Below are positions 35,896-44,803 of a stretch of 64,000 bases of DNA, piece after piece (position 1 is the first letter of the stretch; each line of letters begins with the position of its first letter). Source of the stretch: Streptomyces xinghaiensis S187. Its GTDB lineage: Bacteria > Actinomycetota > Actinomycetes > Streptomycetales > Streptomycetaceae. The stretch spans positions 2,294,001 to 2,358,000 of the forward strand of contig NZ_CP023202.1 of NCBI RefSeq assembly GCF_000220705.2. The letters run 5' to 3'. Both the position numbers and the translations under genes were made by a program. The notes beneath the pieces were generated by a model. That model had not been told where the DNA came from and searched no databases. It saw only the letters and a program-made list of their open reading frames with translations.

Positions 35896-36912
35896 ATGCC
35901 AGCCCGGTCCCAGTGGTCCGTCACCGAGGCGCGCAAGTTCGTCCTCGACGCACCCGTCACCGCCGTCCACGTCCGCGTGGTGGGCGGCAACGTCAACATC
36001 GTGGGAACGGAGGGCTGCGGCCCGGCCCGGCTCCACATCGACGAGCTGCACGGGCCACCGCTCACCGTCGTCCACGAGGACTCCACCCTGACCATCGCCT
36101 ACGACGACCTGCCCTGGCAGGGCTTCCTCCAGTGGCTCGACCGCAAGGGCCGGGACCGCGAGGTCACCGTCTCGGTGACCGTCCCGGCCGGCAGCCGGGT
36201 CAAGGTCGGCACGGTCGGTGCGGGCACCGTCGTCTCCGGGGTCTCCGGCGGTACGGATCTCCGGGGCGTCTCCGGGGACAGCACCCTCGCCGGGCTGAGC
36301 GGCCGGGTCCGCGCCGAGACCGTCTCCGGCCGGGTCGAGGCGCAGGCCGTCACCGGCGATCTGCGCTTCAACTCGGTCTCCGGCGACCTCACCGTCATCG
36401 AGGGCTCCGGCCGCTCCGTACGCGCCGACACGGTCAGCGGCAACATGGTCATCGACCTCGCCACCGCCGGCTGGGAGTCGGACGTCCGGCTGAACACCGT
36501 CTCCGGCGAGGTCGCCGTCCGGCTCCCGCGGCGCGCCGACACCACGGTCGAGGCGCACACCGCGGGCGGAGCCGTCTCCTGCGCCTTCGAGGATCTCGAC
36601 ATCGACGGCCACTGGGGCGCCAAGAAGATCAGCGGCCGGCTCGGGGACGGCGGCGGCAGGCTGAGGGTCACCAGTGTCACCGGCGCCATAGCGCTGCTCC
36701 GCCGCCCTCCGGGGGCCGAGGAGGACCCGGTCCCGGCCCGGGTCCGGCCGCCCCGTCGCGGCCCGGGAACGGACCCGCGCGGCGGGCCGGGGAACACGGC
36801 CGGCGCCTCGGAGGAGGCACCCGGTCCGGACGCGGCGGACACCACGGACTCCGCGGACACCACGGACCCCGCGGGCTCGGCGCACACCGCGGACGACAAG
36901 AAGGTGCTCTGA
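35896..36912 (+). CDS. DUF4097 beta-strand repeat protein
   Basis: The protein has 338 residues from the ATG at 35896 (an ATG at 35850 is an alternative but lies within the operator). It shows repeated short beta strands of the pattern V-S-G-D/R: VSGVSGGTDLRGVSGDSTLAGLSG, RAETVSGRVEAQAVTGDLRFNSVSGDLTV and LNTVSGEVAVRLP. This is the DUF4097 (adhesin-like right-handed beta-helix) family. The C-terminal ~75 residues are disordered Asp/Ala/Thr-rich. There is no signal peptide or membrane segment. Family members are often encoded with PadR regulators; the PadR gene starts 1 bp after this stop. The biochemical role is unknown. Confidence 0.85.
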   Translation: MPARSQWSVTEARKFVLDAPVTAVHVRVVGGNVNIVGTEGCGPARLHIDELHGPPLTVVHEDSTLTIAYDDLPWQGFLQWLDRKGRDREVTVSVTVPAGSRVKVGTVGAGTVVSGVSGGTDLRGVSGDSTLAGLSGRVRAETVSGRVEAQAVTGDLRFNSVSGDLTVIEGSGRSVRADTVSGNMVIDLATAGWESDVRLNTVSGEVAVRLPRRADTTVEAHTAGGAVSCAFEDLDIDGHWGAKKISGRLGDGGGRLRVTSVTGAIALLRRPPGAEEDPVPARVRPPRRGPGTDPRGGPGNTAGASEEAPGPDAADTTDSADTTDPAGSAHTADDKKVL

Positions 36913-36913
36913 C

Positions 36914-37972
36914 ATGCCCCCCGTCTTCGCCCACGGCCGGCTCCGCCTCTACCTGCTCAAGCTGCTGGACGAGGCACCGCGCCACGGCTACGAGGTGATC
37001 CGGCTCCTGGAGGAGCGCTTCCAGGGCCTCTACGCGCCGTCCGCCGGCACCGTCTACCCGCGCCTCGCCAAACTGGAGAGCGAGGGCCTGGTCAGCCACG
37101 CCACCGAGGGCGGCCGCAAGGTCTACACCCTCACCGAGGCCGGACGGGACGAACTCACCGCGCGCCAGGCAGAATTGGCGGATCTGGAGCGCGAGATCCG
37201 GGAGTCCGTCGCGGTCCTGGCCGCCGAGATCCGCGAGGACGTGCGCGGCTCCGCCAGCGAGCTGCGCCGCGAGATGCGCGCGGCGGCCGAGCGGGCCCGC
37301 ACGGCCCGCACCTCCGGCACCGCCCGCGCGCACCGCGGCGAGTACGGCAGCGGCCCCGCGGAGCCCGGCGCTCCCGGCGACGGGGGCGCCCGGCGGCGGG
37401 CCCAGGAGGAAACCCGCCGCGCCAAGGAACGTCAGGCGCACCGCGCCGCGCAGGAGAGCCGCCGCGCCGAGCGGAAGGCCCGGCGGGCCGGCGGGCCGGC
37501 CCGGGACGCCCAGGACGCCGTCGTGGAGGAGATCCAGCGGCTCGCCCGCCGCCTCCAGGACCAGACGCAGGAGCACATCCGCACCGGCGACTGGCAGCGC
37601 GCGGTGCGGGAGGGTTTCGCGGAGATCACCCGCGAGGTCAACCGCTTCTCGGGCGGCCCCGGCGGCCGGACGGGCGCCGGCCCGGGCCCGGAGACGAGCA
37701 CAGAGACGAGCACGGACACCGGTATGGCTCCGGAGACCGGCACCGCGCCCGGCACCGCCCCGCCCGAGCCCGAGTGGGCGCGGGAGGCCCCGGAGCCCTC
37801 CGGGGACCCCGTACGCGACCTGGAGCGGCTGCTGGACCGCTTCCGCGACGACATCCGCGACGCGGCCCGCGACCACGGCGTGACGGAGGAACAGCTCCGG
37901 GAGGCCCGCCGCCACCTCTCCACGGCGGCCGCCCGCATCGGAGTCGTACTGCGCGACCCCGACCGCCCCTGA
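36914..37972 (+). CDS. PadR family transcriptional regulator with extended helical C-terminus
   Basis: The protein has 352 residues. The PadR winged helix covers about residues 8-80: LRLYLLKLLDEAPRHGYEVIRLLEERFQGLYAPSAGTVYPRLAKLESEGLVSHA followed by GGRKVYTLTEAGRDEL. The rest (~270 residues) is unusually long: an Arg/Ala/Glu-rich helical region with likely coiled coil (LADLEREIRESVAVLAAEIRED; EEIQRLARRLQDQTQEHIR) and a Pro/Thr-rich stretch. It is co-transcribed with the DUF4097 gene and probably represses their shared promoter at 35804-35855. A hairpin terminator follows 36 bp after the stop. Confidence 0.92.
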   Translation: MPPVFAHGRLRLYLLKLLDEAPRHGYEVIRLLEERFQGLYAPSAGTVYPRLAKLESEGLVSHATEGGRKVYTLTEAGRDELTARQAELADLEREIRESVAVLAAEIREDVRGSASELRREMRAAAERARTARTSGTARAHRGEYGSGPAEPGAPGDGGARRRAQEETRRAKERQAHRAAQESRRAERKARRAGGPARDAQDAVVEEIQRLARRLQDQTQEHIRTGDWQRAVREGFAEITREVNRFSGGPGGRTGAGPGPETSTETSTDTGMAPETGTAPGTAPPEPEWAREAPEPSGDPVRDLERLLDRFRDDIRDAARDHGVTEEQLREARRHLSTAAARIGVVLRDPDRP

Positions 37973-38007
37973 CCGGCGCGCGGCCGGACGGCAGTACGGC
38001 ACGCCGC

Positions 38008-38035
38008 GGCCCCCTCCGGACTCCCGGAGGGGGCC
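38008..38035. terminator. Hairpin terminator between PadR and the convergent dehydrogenase gene
   Basis: A 12-bp perfect stem, GGCCCCCTCCGG (38008-38019) pairing with 38024-38035, has a 4-base loop. It is suitable for either strand of this convergent gap. Confidence 0.75.
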
Positions 38036-38107
38036 GCCGCCGTACGCGCCCGGAAAAACGGGCCCCGGGCCGGCCGGACCGGGCCCCGGAGGACCCGGTC
38101 CGGCGCG

Positions 38108-39070
38108 TCACACCGTGAGCACGATCTTGCCGAAGAGGTCGCCGCCCGCCATCTTCTCGAAGCCCTCCCGCGCCCGGTCCAGCGGCAGCACGGAGTCGAT
38201 CACGGGCCGCACGCCCGCGCCGGCGCAGAAGCTGAGCAGGTCCTCCAGCTCGTCCTTGCTGCCCATCGTGGAGCCGACGACCTTGAGCTCCAGGAAGAAG
38301 ATCCGGTTCAGCTCGGCGCTCTTCGGGTTCGGCCCGCTGGTCGCCCCGGAGATCACCAGAGTGCCGCCCGGCTTCAGCGACTTGACGGAGTGCGACCAGG
38401 TGGCGGCGCCCACCGTCTCCATCACCGCGTCCACCCGCTCCGGCAGCCGCGCGCCGGGCTCGTACGCCTCGTAGGCGCCCAGCTCCACCGCCCGCCGCCG
38501 CTTGGCCTCGTCCCGGCTGGTGGCGTACACCCGCAGCCCGGCCGCCCGGCCGAGGACGATCGCGGCCGTGGCCACGCCGCCGCCGGCGCCCTGGACGAGG
38601 ACCGCGTCCCCGGGCCGGACACCGGCGTTGGTGAAGAGCATCCGGTACGCGGTCAGCCAGGCGGTCGGCAGACAGGCCGCCTCCTCGAAGCTGAGCTCCT
38701 TCGGCTTGGGCAGCACGTTCCAGGCGGGGACGGTGACCTGCTCGGCGAAGGTGCCCTGGTAGCGCTCGGTGAGGATGGAGCGCGGCTCCTTGGGGCCCAC
38801 CCCGTGGCCGCTCTGGCCGATGACGGAGTGGATCACCACCTCGTTGCCGTCCTCGTCGGTCCCGGCCGCGTCGCAGCCGAGGATCATGGGGAGCGCTTCC
38901 TCACCGAGACCGACACCGCGCAGGGACCACAGGTCGTGGTGGTTGAGCGAGGCGGCCCTGACGTTGACGGTCGTCCAGCCGGAACGGGCCGTGGGCGCGG
39001 GGCGCTCACCCACTTCCAGTCCGTTGAGCGGCTGGTCACGGTCGATACGAGCTGCGTAGGCGGCGAACAT
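38108..39070 (-). CDS. Zinc-type alcohol dehydrogenase/quinone oxidoreductase (MDR superfamily)
   Basis: The protein has 320 residues from the ATG at 39070. The GroES-like catalytic half contains ASLNHHDLWSLRGVG and MILGCDAAGTDEDGNEVV. The Rossmann half has GDAVLVQGAGGGVATAAIVLG for NAD(P)H binding, and the C-terminus ends FGKIVLTV. The structural-zinc cysteine cluster is absent, as in zinc-free quinone oxidoreductase or enoyl-reductase-like members. The substrate cannot be read from sequence. It lies upstream of malic enzyme in genomic order but its stop-to-start arrangement (358 bp gap to 39429) suggests a separate transcript. Confidence 0.88.
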   Translation of the reverse strand: MFAAYAARIDRDQPLNGLEVGERPAPTARSGWTTVNVRAASLNHHDLWSLRGVGLGEEALPMILGCDAAGTDEDGNEVVIHSVIGQSGHGVGPKEPRSILTERYQGTFAEQVTVPAWNVLPKPKELSFEEAACLPTAWLTAYRMLFTNAGVRPGDAVLVQGAGGGVATAAIVLGRAAGLRVYATSRDEAKRRRAVELGAYEAYEPGARLPERVDAVMETVGAATWSHSVKSLKPGGTLVISGATSGPNPKSAELNRIFFLELKVVGSTMGSKDELEDLLSFCAGAGVRPVIDSVLPLDRAREGFEKMAGGDLFGKIVLTV

Positions 39071-39428
39071 GATCCGACCCTAGATCGCCGGGGCGAGCCC
39101 ACGGAACCACGCACGGGTGTGACGCGCGCCGCGTGCCCCCGGCCGGCGGCCCCGGCGCCTCCCCGTTGCCCCCGCGCCCCCCGCTTGAGGAAGCGGGCGG
39201 GCAGCGAGGGGCGGCCGGGAGGGCAGTATTCGCGGCCGCGCGCAGCACGGGAGACCGGGCCCGCGGGAGACGTGCGCAGCGCGGGAGACGTCCGCGGACA
39301 CACCGGCGCCGTGGCACCACCCCCGAGGCGGCACCACGGCACGGAAACCCGGACCCGGCACGGCCCGCCCCGGCGGATCGGGGCAGCGGCCGGTGGAGCC
39401 GGGAGGGCCGGCCGTCCCCGGGCGGGGC

Positions 39429-40634
39429 TCAGCGCCGGGCGACGCCCTCGGCCCGGGCCGCCGCGGCCACCGCCGCCGTCACGGCGGGGGCGACCCGCTC
39501 GTCGAACGGCGAGGGGATCACGCAGTCGGCGCTGAGCTCGTCCGCGACCACCGCGGCCAGCGCCTCGGCCGCCGCGAGCTTCATGCCCTCGGTGATCCGC
39601 GTGGCCCGCACCTGGAGGGCGCCGGAGAAGATCCCGGGGAAGGCCAGGACGTTGTTGATCTGGTTCGGGTAGTCGGAGCGCCCGGTGGCCACCACGGCCG
39701 CGTACTTGTGCGCGACGTCCGGGTGGATCTCCGGGTCCGGGTTGGCCATGGCGAAGATCATGGCGTTCGCGGCCATCTTGGAGACCGCCGCCTCCGCCAC
39801 GGTGCCGCCGGAGACCCCGATGAAGACGTCCGCGCCGTCGAGCGCGGACTCCAGCGAACCGGTCAGCCCCGCCTTGTTGGTGAAGCCGGCGACGTCCCGC
39901 TTGACGTCGGTCAGGTCGTCGCGGTCCGCCGACACGATGCCCTTGCGGTCGCAGACCGCCACATCGCCGATCCCCGCCTCGATGAGGATCTTCGCGATGG
40001 CGACACCCGCGGCGCCGGCGCCGGAGATGACCGCCCGCAGCTGCCCGAGCGACCGGCCGGTGAGCTTCGCGGCGTTGCGCAGGGCGGCGAGGGTGACGAT
40101 GGCCGTGCCGTGCTGGTCGTCGTGGAAGACGGGGATGTCCAGGCGCTCCTGGAGCCTGCGCTCCACCTCGAAGCAGCGGGGTGCGGAGATGTCCTCCAGG
40201 TTGATCCCGCCGAAGGAGGGGGCCAGCCGGACGACGGTGTCGACGATCTCGTCCACGTCGCGGCAGTCCAGGGCGATGGGCACCGCGTCCACGCCGCCGA
40301 ACTGCTTGAACAGGATGGCCTTGCCCTCCATCACGGGCAGCGAGGCCGCCGGGCCGATGTCGCCGAGCCCGAGCACCGCGCTGCCGTCGGTGACGACCGC
40401 CACGACCTGCGACTTCCAGGTGTAGTCGTACACCAGCTCCGGCTGCTCGGCGATGGCGCTGCACACCTTGGCGACGCCGGGCGTGTAGGCGAGGGACAGA
40501 TCGTCCCGGTCGCGCACGGGCACCGTCGCCCGGACGGCCATCTTGCCGCCGCGGTGCAGGGCGAAGGCCGGATCGAAGGGCTCTTCACCGTCCGTTTCGC
40601 TGTCGCTGCGAGGATTCACGATCTCCGCTGCCAC
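39429..40634 (-). CDS. NAD(P)-dependent malic enzyme
   Basis: The protein has 401 residues from the GTG at 40634. Malic-enzyme motifs in order are: LAYTPGVAKVCSAI, VVTDGSAVLGLGDIGPAASLPVMEGKA, DEIVDTVVRLAPSFGGINLEDISAP, IPVFHDDQHGTAIVTLAAL, and the Rossmann part VISGAGAAGVAIAKILIEAG. It converts malate to pyruvate and CO2 with reduction of NAD(P); the cofactor preference is not certain from sequence. This is the short bacterial form without the phosphotransacetylase-like extension. In Streptomyces, malic enzymes feed NADPH to lipid and antibiotic synthesis. It is divergent from the amino-acid ABC transporter across 523 bp. Confidence 0.95.
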   Translation of the reverse strand: MAAEIVNPRSDSETDGEEPFDPAFALHRGGKMAVRATVPVRDRDDLSLAYTPGVAKVCSAIAEQPELVYDYTWKSQVVAVVTDGSAVLGLGDIGPAASLPVMEGKAILFKQFGGVDAVPIALDCRDVDEIVDTVVRLAPSFGGINLEDISAPRCFEVERRLQERLDIPVFHDDQHGTAIVTLAALRNAAKLTGRSLGQLRAVISGAGAAGVAIAKILIEAGIGDVAVCDRKGIVSADRDDLTDVKRDVAGFTNKAGLTGSLESALDGADVFIGVSGGTVAEAAVSKMAANAMIFAMANPDPEIHPDVAHKYAAVVATGRSDYPNQINNVLAFPGIFSGALQVRATRITEGMKLAAAEALAAVVADELSADCVIPSPFDERVAPAVTAAVAAAARAEGVARR

Positions 40635-41157
40635 TGTTCTGACCCCTTAAATCTGAAAGTGTTGAGGGTTGCCGCGCCGGGTTGAGGCGCGAGCGGGCAC
40701 CGCGTCCGCGGTCCCGGACGGCGGTTGGCCGTCCCCGCGGCCGGAGCCGCGCTGGGGGGAGTTACGGACGCCGGGCGCGCCGCACACGCGCCCTGAGCCC
40801 CGGGTGAGGGGTGTAAGGGTCTTTTCTACCGGACGAGCGGTTGCTCATACGAGTGACTTCCCTTGCATCTGGGCTCGGCACGATGCGTCGTCAAGCCCAG
40901 ATCAAGCCGTTCACCAGCGCTTTTACCGGCCGGGGAACGAAACCGTGATGCCGGTCTCGTTCGGGGCGTACGGCGGTGGCGTGTTCGGCCGTGTTCGTTC
41001 CGTACGCAAAGGGGATTGCCCGTTATCCGATTTTGACACGACCACCGGCTGTCCTGTTCCGTCCGGATGGCAAGATGCCCTAATCAGCCAGGGTCGCGCC
41101 GCTCGCAGGAGTGTGTCCGGCCGCAGTTTCATCCCTCACTCGCAGGAGGATCCCACC
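40635..41157. other. 523-bp divergent regulatory region (malic enzyme / ABC transporter)
   Basis: No convincing gene is present. It contains the long imperfect hairpin at 40867-40902 and several less GC-rich stretches (for example around 40810-40940) likely to hold promoters for both directions. An AGGAGGA ribosome site lies just before 41158. Confidence 0.6.
40867..40902. promoter_or_regulatory. Long inverted repeat / hairpin in the malic enzyme-ABC transporter gap
   Basis: ATCTGGGCT (40867-40875) pairs with AGCCCAGAT (40894-40902). An inner ACGA/TCGT pair extends the stem, giving a bulged hairpin. There is no T-run on either side, so it is more likely an operator or an RNA element than a simple terminator. 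Confidence 0.5.
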
Positions 41158-42114
41158 ATGACCGCTTCCCCCACCCGCCGTACGGCCGCCCGCAGGTCAC
41201 GGACAGCCGCCGTCGGCGCGATAGCGGTCGCCGGCGCCCTGCTGCTGACCGCCTGCGGCGACCAGACCGACGGTGCGGACGGCGGCGACACGGGCGACAA
41301 GAAGACCAAGGGATCCGAGGCCCCGCTCTTCGACCAGCTCCCCAAGGAGATCCAGGACAAGGGCGTCGTCAAGGTCGGCTCGGACATCGCCTACGCGCCG
41401 GTCGAGTTCTACGACGACAAGGACCAGGTCGCGGGGATCGACCCGGACCTCGCCGAGGCGCTCGGCAAGCAGCTCGGCGTCGAGTTCGAGTTCGCCAACG
41501 GCACCTTCGACGGCCTGATCACCGGTCTCAACTCGGGCCGCCACGACATCATCATGTCGGCGATGACGGACACCAAGGAGCGCCAGGAGGGCAAGGACGG
41601 CGACAAGAAGGTCGGCGACGGCGCCGACTTCGTCGACTACTTCCGGGCCGGCTCCTCCATCCTCGTCAAGAAGGGCAACCCGGAGGACATCAAGTCCCTG
41701 GACGACCTCTGCGGCAAGACCGTGGCCCTCCAGCGCGGCACGGCCAACGAGGACCTCGCCAAGGCGCAGAGCGAGAAGTGCGACAAGCCGATCAAGGTGC
41801 TCGCCTTCGAGAAGGACACCGAGGCGCTGCTGCAGGTCAAGCAGGGCCGCGCCGTCGCGGACATCAATGACTTCCCGGTGGCCGCGTACAACGCCAAGAC
41901 CTCCGGCGGCGGCAAGGACTTCGAGGTCGTCGGCGAGCAGATCGACGCCGCCCCGTACGGCATCGCCGTGAGCAAGAAGAACACCGAGCTGCGCGACGCG
42001 ATCAAGGCCGCCGTCGACGCCGTCATCGAGAACGGCGAGTACGAGAAGATCCTGGAGAAGTGGGAAGTCACCAACGGCGCGGTGGAAGAGGCGACCGTCA
42101 ACGGCGGCAAGTGA
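41158..42114 (+). CDS. Amino-acid ABC transporter substrate-binding lipoprotein
   Basis: The protein has 318 residues from the ATG at 41158 with an AGGAGGA site 8 bases upstream. The signal sequence has twin arginines and a lipobox: TAAVGAIAVAGALLLTACGD with the lipidated Cys near residue 39. The mature protein is a family-3 solute-binding protein (PBPb): VVKVGSDIAYAPVEFYDD, VAGIDPDLAEALGKQLGVEFEF, TFDGLITGLNSGRHDIIMSAMT, GKTVALQRGTANEDLAKA. It binds a polar amino acid outside the membrane and feeds the permease and ATPase encoded next. Confidence 0.95.
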   Translation: MTASPTRRTAARRSRTAAVGAIAVAGALLLTACGDQTDGADGGDTGDKKTKGSEAPLFDQLPKEIQDKGVVKVGSDIAYAPVEFYDDKDQVAGIDPDLAEALGKQLGVEFEFANGTFDGLITGLNSGRHDIIMSAMTDTKERQEGKDGDKKVGDGADFVDYFRAGSSILVKKGNPEDIKSLDDLCGKTVALQRGTANEDLAKAQSEKCDKPIKVLAFEKDTEALLQVKQGRAVADINDFPVAAYNAKTSGGGKDFEVVGEQIDAAPYGIAVSKKNTELRDAIKAAVDAVIENGEYEKILEKWEVTNGAVEEATVNGGK

Positions 42115-42155
42115 GCCGCCGGAACCGCACAGCTCCCCAGCAAAGGTAACTCTCC

Positions 42156-43154
42156 GTGTCAGAACCCCATGACAAGGTGCCGGGCCGGGCGGTGTCGATA
42201 TCCAAGGACGACACCGCCGGGCCCGGCTCCGGCGGACCGGCCACCACCGGTTCCCCGGTCCCGCCCGCGGCCGTCAAGGCCATCCCGGTACGCCACTACG
42301 GCCGCTGGATCAGCGCCGCGATCGTGCTGGGTCTGCTCGTGCTGCTGGGCCTGGCGTTCGCGAACGCCGAGATCCACTGGCCCACGGTCCCCGACTACCT
42401 CACTTACGGGACCATCCTCACGGGCGCCTGGAACACCCTGAAGATCACCGTCCTGGCGATGCTCCTGGGCGTCGTGCTCGGCACGCTCCTCGCGGTGATG
42501 CGCCTGTCGAAGAACCCCGTGATGTCCTCCGTCGCCTGGGGCTACATCTGGTTCTTCCGCGGCACGCCCGTCCTCGTCCAGCTCCTGCTCTGGTACAACC
42601 TCGCGCTGGTCTTCCCGATCCTGGACCTCGGTTTCTACCGCGACGAGATGAACGACGTCATGACGCCGTTCCTCGCCGCGCTGCTGGGCCTGGGCCTGAA
42701 CGAGGCCGCGTACATGGCCGAGATCAGCCGGGCGGGCATCCAGTCGGTGGACGAGGGCCAGACCGAGGCGGCCCACGCCCTCGGCATGACCGGCCCCCGC
42801 ACGATGCGGCGGATCGTCCTGCCGCAGGCCATGCGGGTGATCATTCCGCCGACCGGCAACGAGTTCATCAACATGCTCAAGACCTCGTCGCTGGCGTTCG
42901 CCATCCAGTTCCCGGAGCTGCTCAAGGCGGCCAGCACGATCTACTCCCGCAACCTCGCGGTGATGGAACTGCTGATCGTCGCCACCCTGTGGTACCTGGC
43001 CCTGACCACGGTCTTCAGCATCGGCCAGTACTACCTGGAGCGGTACTTCCAGCGCGGGTCGACCCGCACCCTGCCGCCCACGCCGCTGCAGAAGATCAGG
43101 AAGAACCTGGGCTCCTTCCGCACTCCGAGCCGGGTGGGGGGTACCACCGTATGA
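42156..43154 (+). CDS. Amino-acid ABC transporter permease
   Basis: The protein has 332 residues from the GTG at 42156. A ~45-residue cytoplasmic leader precedes the first membrane helix (WISAAIVLGLLVLLGLAFANA). The HisM/GlnP-type core follows: TYGTILTGAWNTLKITVLAMLLGVVLGTLL, FFRGTPVLVQLLLWYN, LGLGLNEAAYMAEISRAGIQSVDEGQTEAAHALGM (EAA loop contacting the ATPase) and VIIPPTGNEFINMLKTSSLAF. A single permease gene implies a homodimeric channel or an N- and C-lobe arrangement. Its stop overlaps the ATPase start (ATGA). Confidence 0.95.
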   Translation: MSEPHDKVPGRAVSISKDDTAGPGSGGPATTGSPVPPAAVKAIPVRHYGRWISAAIVLGLLVLLGLAFANAEIHWPTVPDYLTYGTILTGAWNTLKITVLAMLLGVVLGTLLAVMRLSKNPVMSSVAWGYIWFFRGTPVLVQLLLWYNLALVFPILDLGFYRDEMNDVMTPFLAALLGLGLNEAAYMAEISRAGIQSVDEGQTEAAHALGMTGPRTMRRIVLPQAMRVIIPPTGNEFINMLKTSSLAFAIQFPELLKAASTIYSRNLAVMELLIVATLWYLALTTVFSIGQYYLERYFQRGSTRTLPPTPLQKIRKNLGSFRTPSRVGGTTV

Positions 43155-43930
43155 GCACCGCCGTGAGCAAGCACCCGATGGTCAAGGCCGAGCAGGTGCA
43201 CAAGTCCTTCGGGCACACCCATGTGCTCAAGGGCATCGACCTGGAGGTGGCGCCGCGCGAGGTCTTCTGCCTGGTCGGCCCGTCCGGCTCCGGCAAGTCC
43301 ACCTTCCTGCGCTGCATCAACCACCTGGAGCAGATCAACGCGGGCCGGCTCTACGTCGACGGGCGGCTGGTCGGCTACCGCCAGAAGGGCGACAAGCTCT
43401 ACGAGCTGAAGGAGCGCGAGGTCGCCGCCCAGCGCCGCGACATCGGCATGGTCTTCCAGCGCTTCAACCTCTTCCCGCACATGACGGCGCTGGAGAACGT
43501 CATGGAGGCGCCCGTCCAGGTCAAGCGGGAGTCCAAGGCGGTCGCCCGCGAGCGGGCGCGGAAGCTCCTCGACCGGGTCGGGCTGGGCGACAAGACCGGC
43601 AACTACCCCTCCCAGCTCTCCGGCGGCCAGCAGCAGCGGGTGGCGATCGCCCGGGCCCTGGCCATGGAGCCCAAGCTGATGCTCTTCGACGAGCCGACCT
43701 CGGCGCTCGACCCGGAGCTGGTCGGCGAGGTCCTCGACGTCATGCGGGGACTGGCCGAGGAGGGCATGACGATGGTCGTCGTCACCCATGAGATGGGCTT
43801 CGCCCGCGAGGTGGGTGACTCGATCGTCTTCATGGACGACGGTGTGGTGGTCGAGTCCGGCAACCCGCGCGACGTCCTGACCAACCCGCAGCACGAGCGC
43901 ACCAAGTCCTTCCTCTCCAAGGTGCTCTGA
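43151..43930 (+). CDS. Amino-acid ABC transporter ATP-binding protein
   Basis: The protein has 259 residues from the ATG at 43151. It is a GlnQ/HisP-type ATPase with Walker A GPSGSGKST near residue 43, Q-loop MVFQRFNLFPHMTALENV near 104, signature LSGGQQQRVAIARALAM near 158, Walker B LMLFDEPTSALDPELVGEVL near 178 and H-loop VVTHEMGFAREV near 214. It powers the permease at 42156. A perfect hairpin terminator follows 31 bp downstream, so the operon is the three genes 41158-43930. Confidence 0.97.
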   Translation: MSTAVSKHPMVKAEQVHKSFGHTHVLKGIDLEVAPREVFCLVGPSGSGKSTFLRCINHLEQINAGRLYVDGRLVGYRQKGDKLYELKEREVAAQRRDIGMVFQRFNLFPHMTALENVMEAPVQVKRESKAVARERARKLLDRVGLGDKTGNYPSQLSGGQQQRVAIARALAMEPKLMLFDEPTSALDPELVGEVLDVMRGLAEEGMTMVVVTHEMGFAREVGDSIVFMDDGVVVESGNPRDVLTNPQHERTKSFLSKVL

Positions 43931-43961
43931 GCAAGGGCCCCCCGGGGAGTGCGGACAGCGG

Positions 43962-44000
43962 GCGGAGGCGGTACGGACCAGCGGTCCGTACCGCCTCCGC
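43962..44000. terminator. Hairpin terminator after the amino-acid ABC operon
   Basis: An 18-bp perfect stem, GCGGAGGCGGTACGGACC (43962-43979), pairs with its complement at 43983-44000 across a 3-base loop. Confidence 0.85.
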
Positions 44001-44152
44001 GTCTCCGCGGCCGGCATCGCGGACCGCGCGCGTGCCGGAGACCCGCGCGTGCCGGGGACGCGCCGGAACCGCCGGAGCGCGCCGTCCGTGATACTTCCGG
44101 TACCGCGGACCGCCCGGCCGCGCACCCCGACCCCGACCCGTGAAGGAACCCC

Positions 44153-44803
44153 GTGGAACTGGCCTCCTACTCGGACTTCGCGGTGCGCCTGGTCAACACC
44201 GAGGAACCGGGCCGCGGCAGGGACGGGCTCACCTCCGTCGAGGCGGTGCGCGCCCTGTTCGGCCCCGGCCGGCAGACGGCGCGCCGCGTGAACGAGGCGG
44301 ACGTCACCCGGCTCCGGTCGGTACGGTCCCGGTTCCGCGCCGTCTTCGAGGCGGCGGAGGCCGACGACGAGGCCCTGGCGGTGGGGCTCCTCAACGCCCT
44401 GCTGCTGGAGTTCCCGGTCAGCCCGCAGATCTCCGGACACGCCCTGCGCGACGCGGACGGCCGCCCCGACTGGCACCTGCACATCGCCGACCACGCGGCC
44501 AACGCCACCGCCAACTACGCCGCCACGGCCGCCATGGGCCTGGCCTTCCACCTCACCGGGCACGGCGCGGACCGGCTGGGCATCTGCCGGGCCGCGCCCT
44601 GCCGCAACGCCTATCTGGACACCTCGACCAACCGCTCCCGCCGGTACTGCTCGGACCGCTGCGCGACCCGCGCGAACGTGGCCGCCTACCGGGCCCGCAA
44701 ACGCCTGGAGAGCGCACGCACCGGCCCGGCCGACCGCCGCGAGGACGGCACCGGCCGCACGGCCGAGACCATCCACGACACCAGCGCCGCCGGCGACCGC
44801 TGA
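44153..44803 (+). CDS. ABATE/CGNR zinc-finger regulator
   Basis: The protein has 216 residues from the GTG at 44153. The N-terminal ABATE domain has ASYSDFAVRLVNTEEP and VRSRFRAVFEAAEADDEALAVGLLNALL. The C-terminal CGNR-type zinc finger is visible as IGICRAAPCRNAYLDTSTNRSRRYCSDRCATRANVAAYRARK, with the four Cys ligands as CxxxxC ... CxxxC. Members are presumed stress-responsive DNA-binding regulators. The final 118 bp overlap, antisense, the 3' end of the sodX reading frame. Confidence 0.88.
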   Translation: MELASYSDFAVRLVNTEEPGRGRDGLTSVEAVRALFGPGRQTARRVNEADVTRLRSVRSRFRAVFEAAEADDEALAVGLLNALLLEFPVSPQISGHALRDADGRPDWHLHIADHAANATANYAATAAMGLAFHLTGHGADRLGICRAAPCRNAYLDTSTNRSRRYCSDRCATRANVAAYRARKRLESARTGPADRREDGTGRTAETIHDTSAAGDR

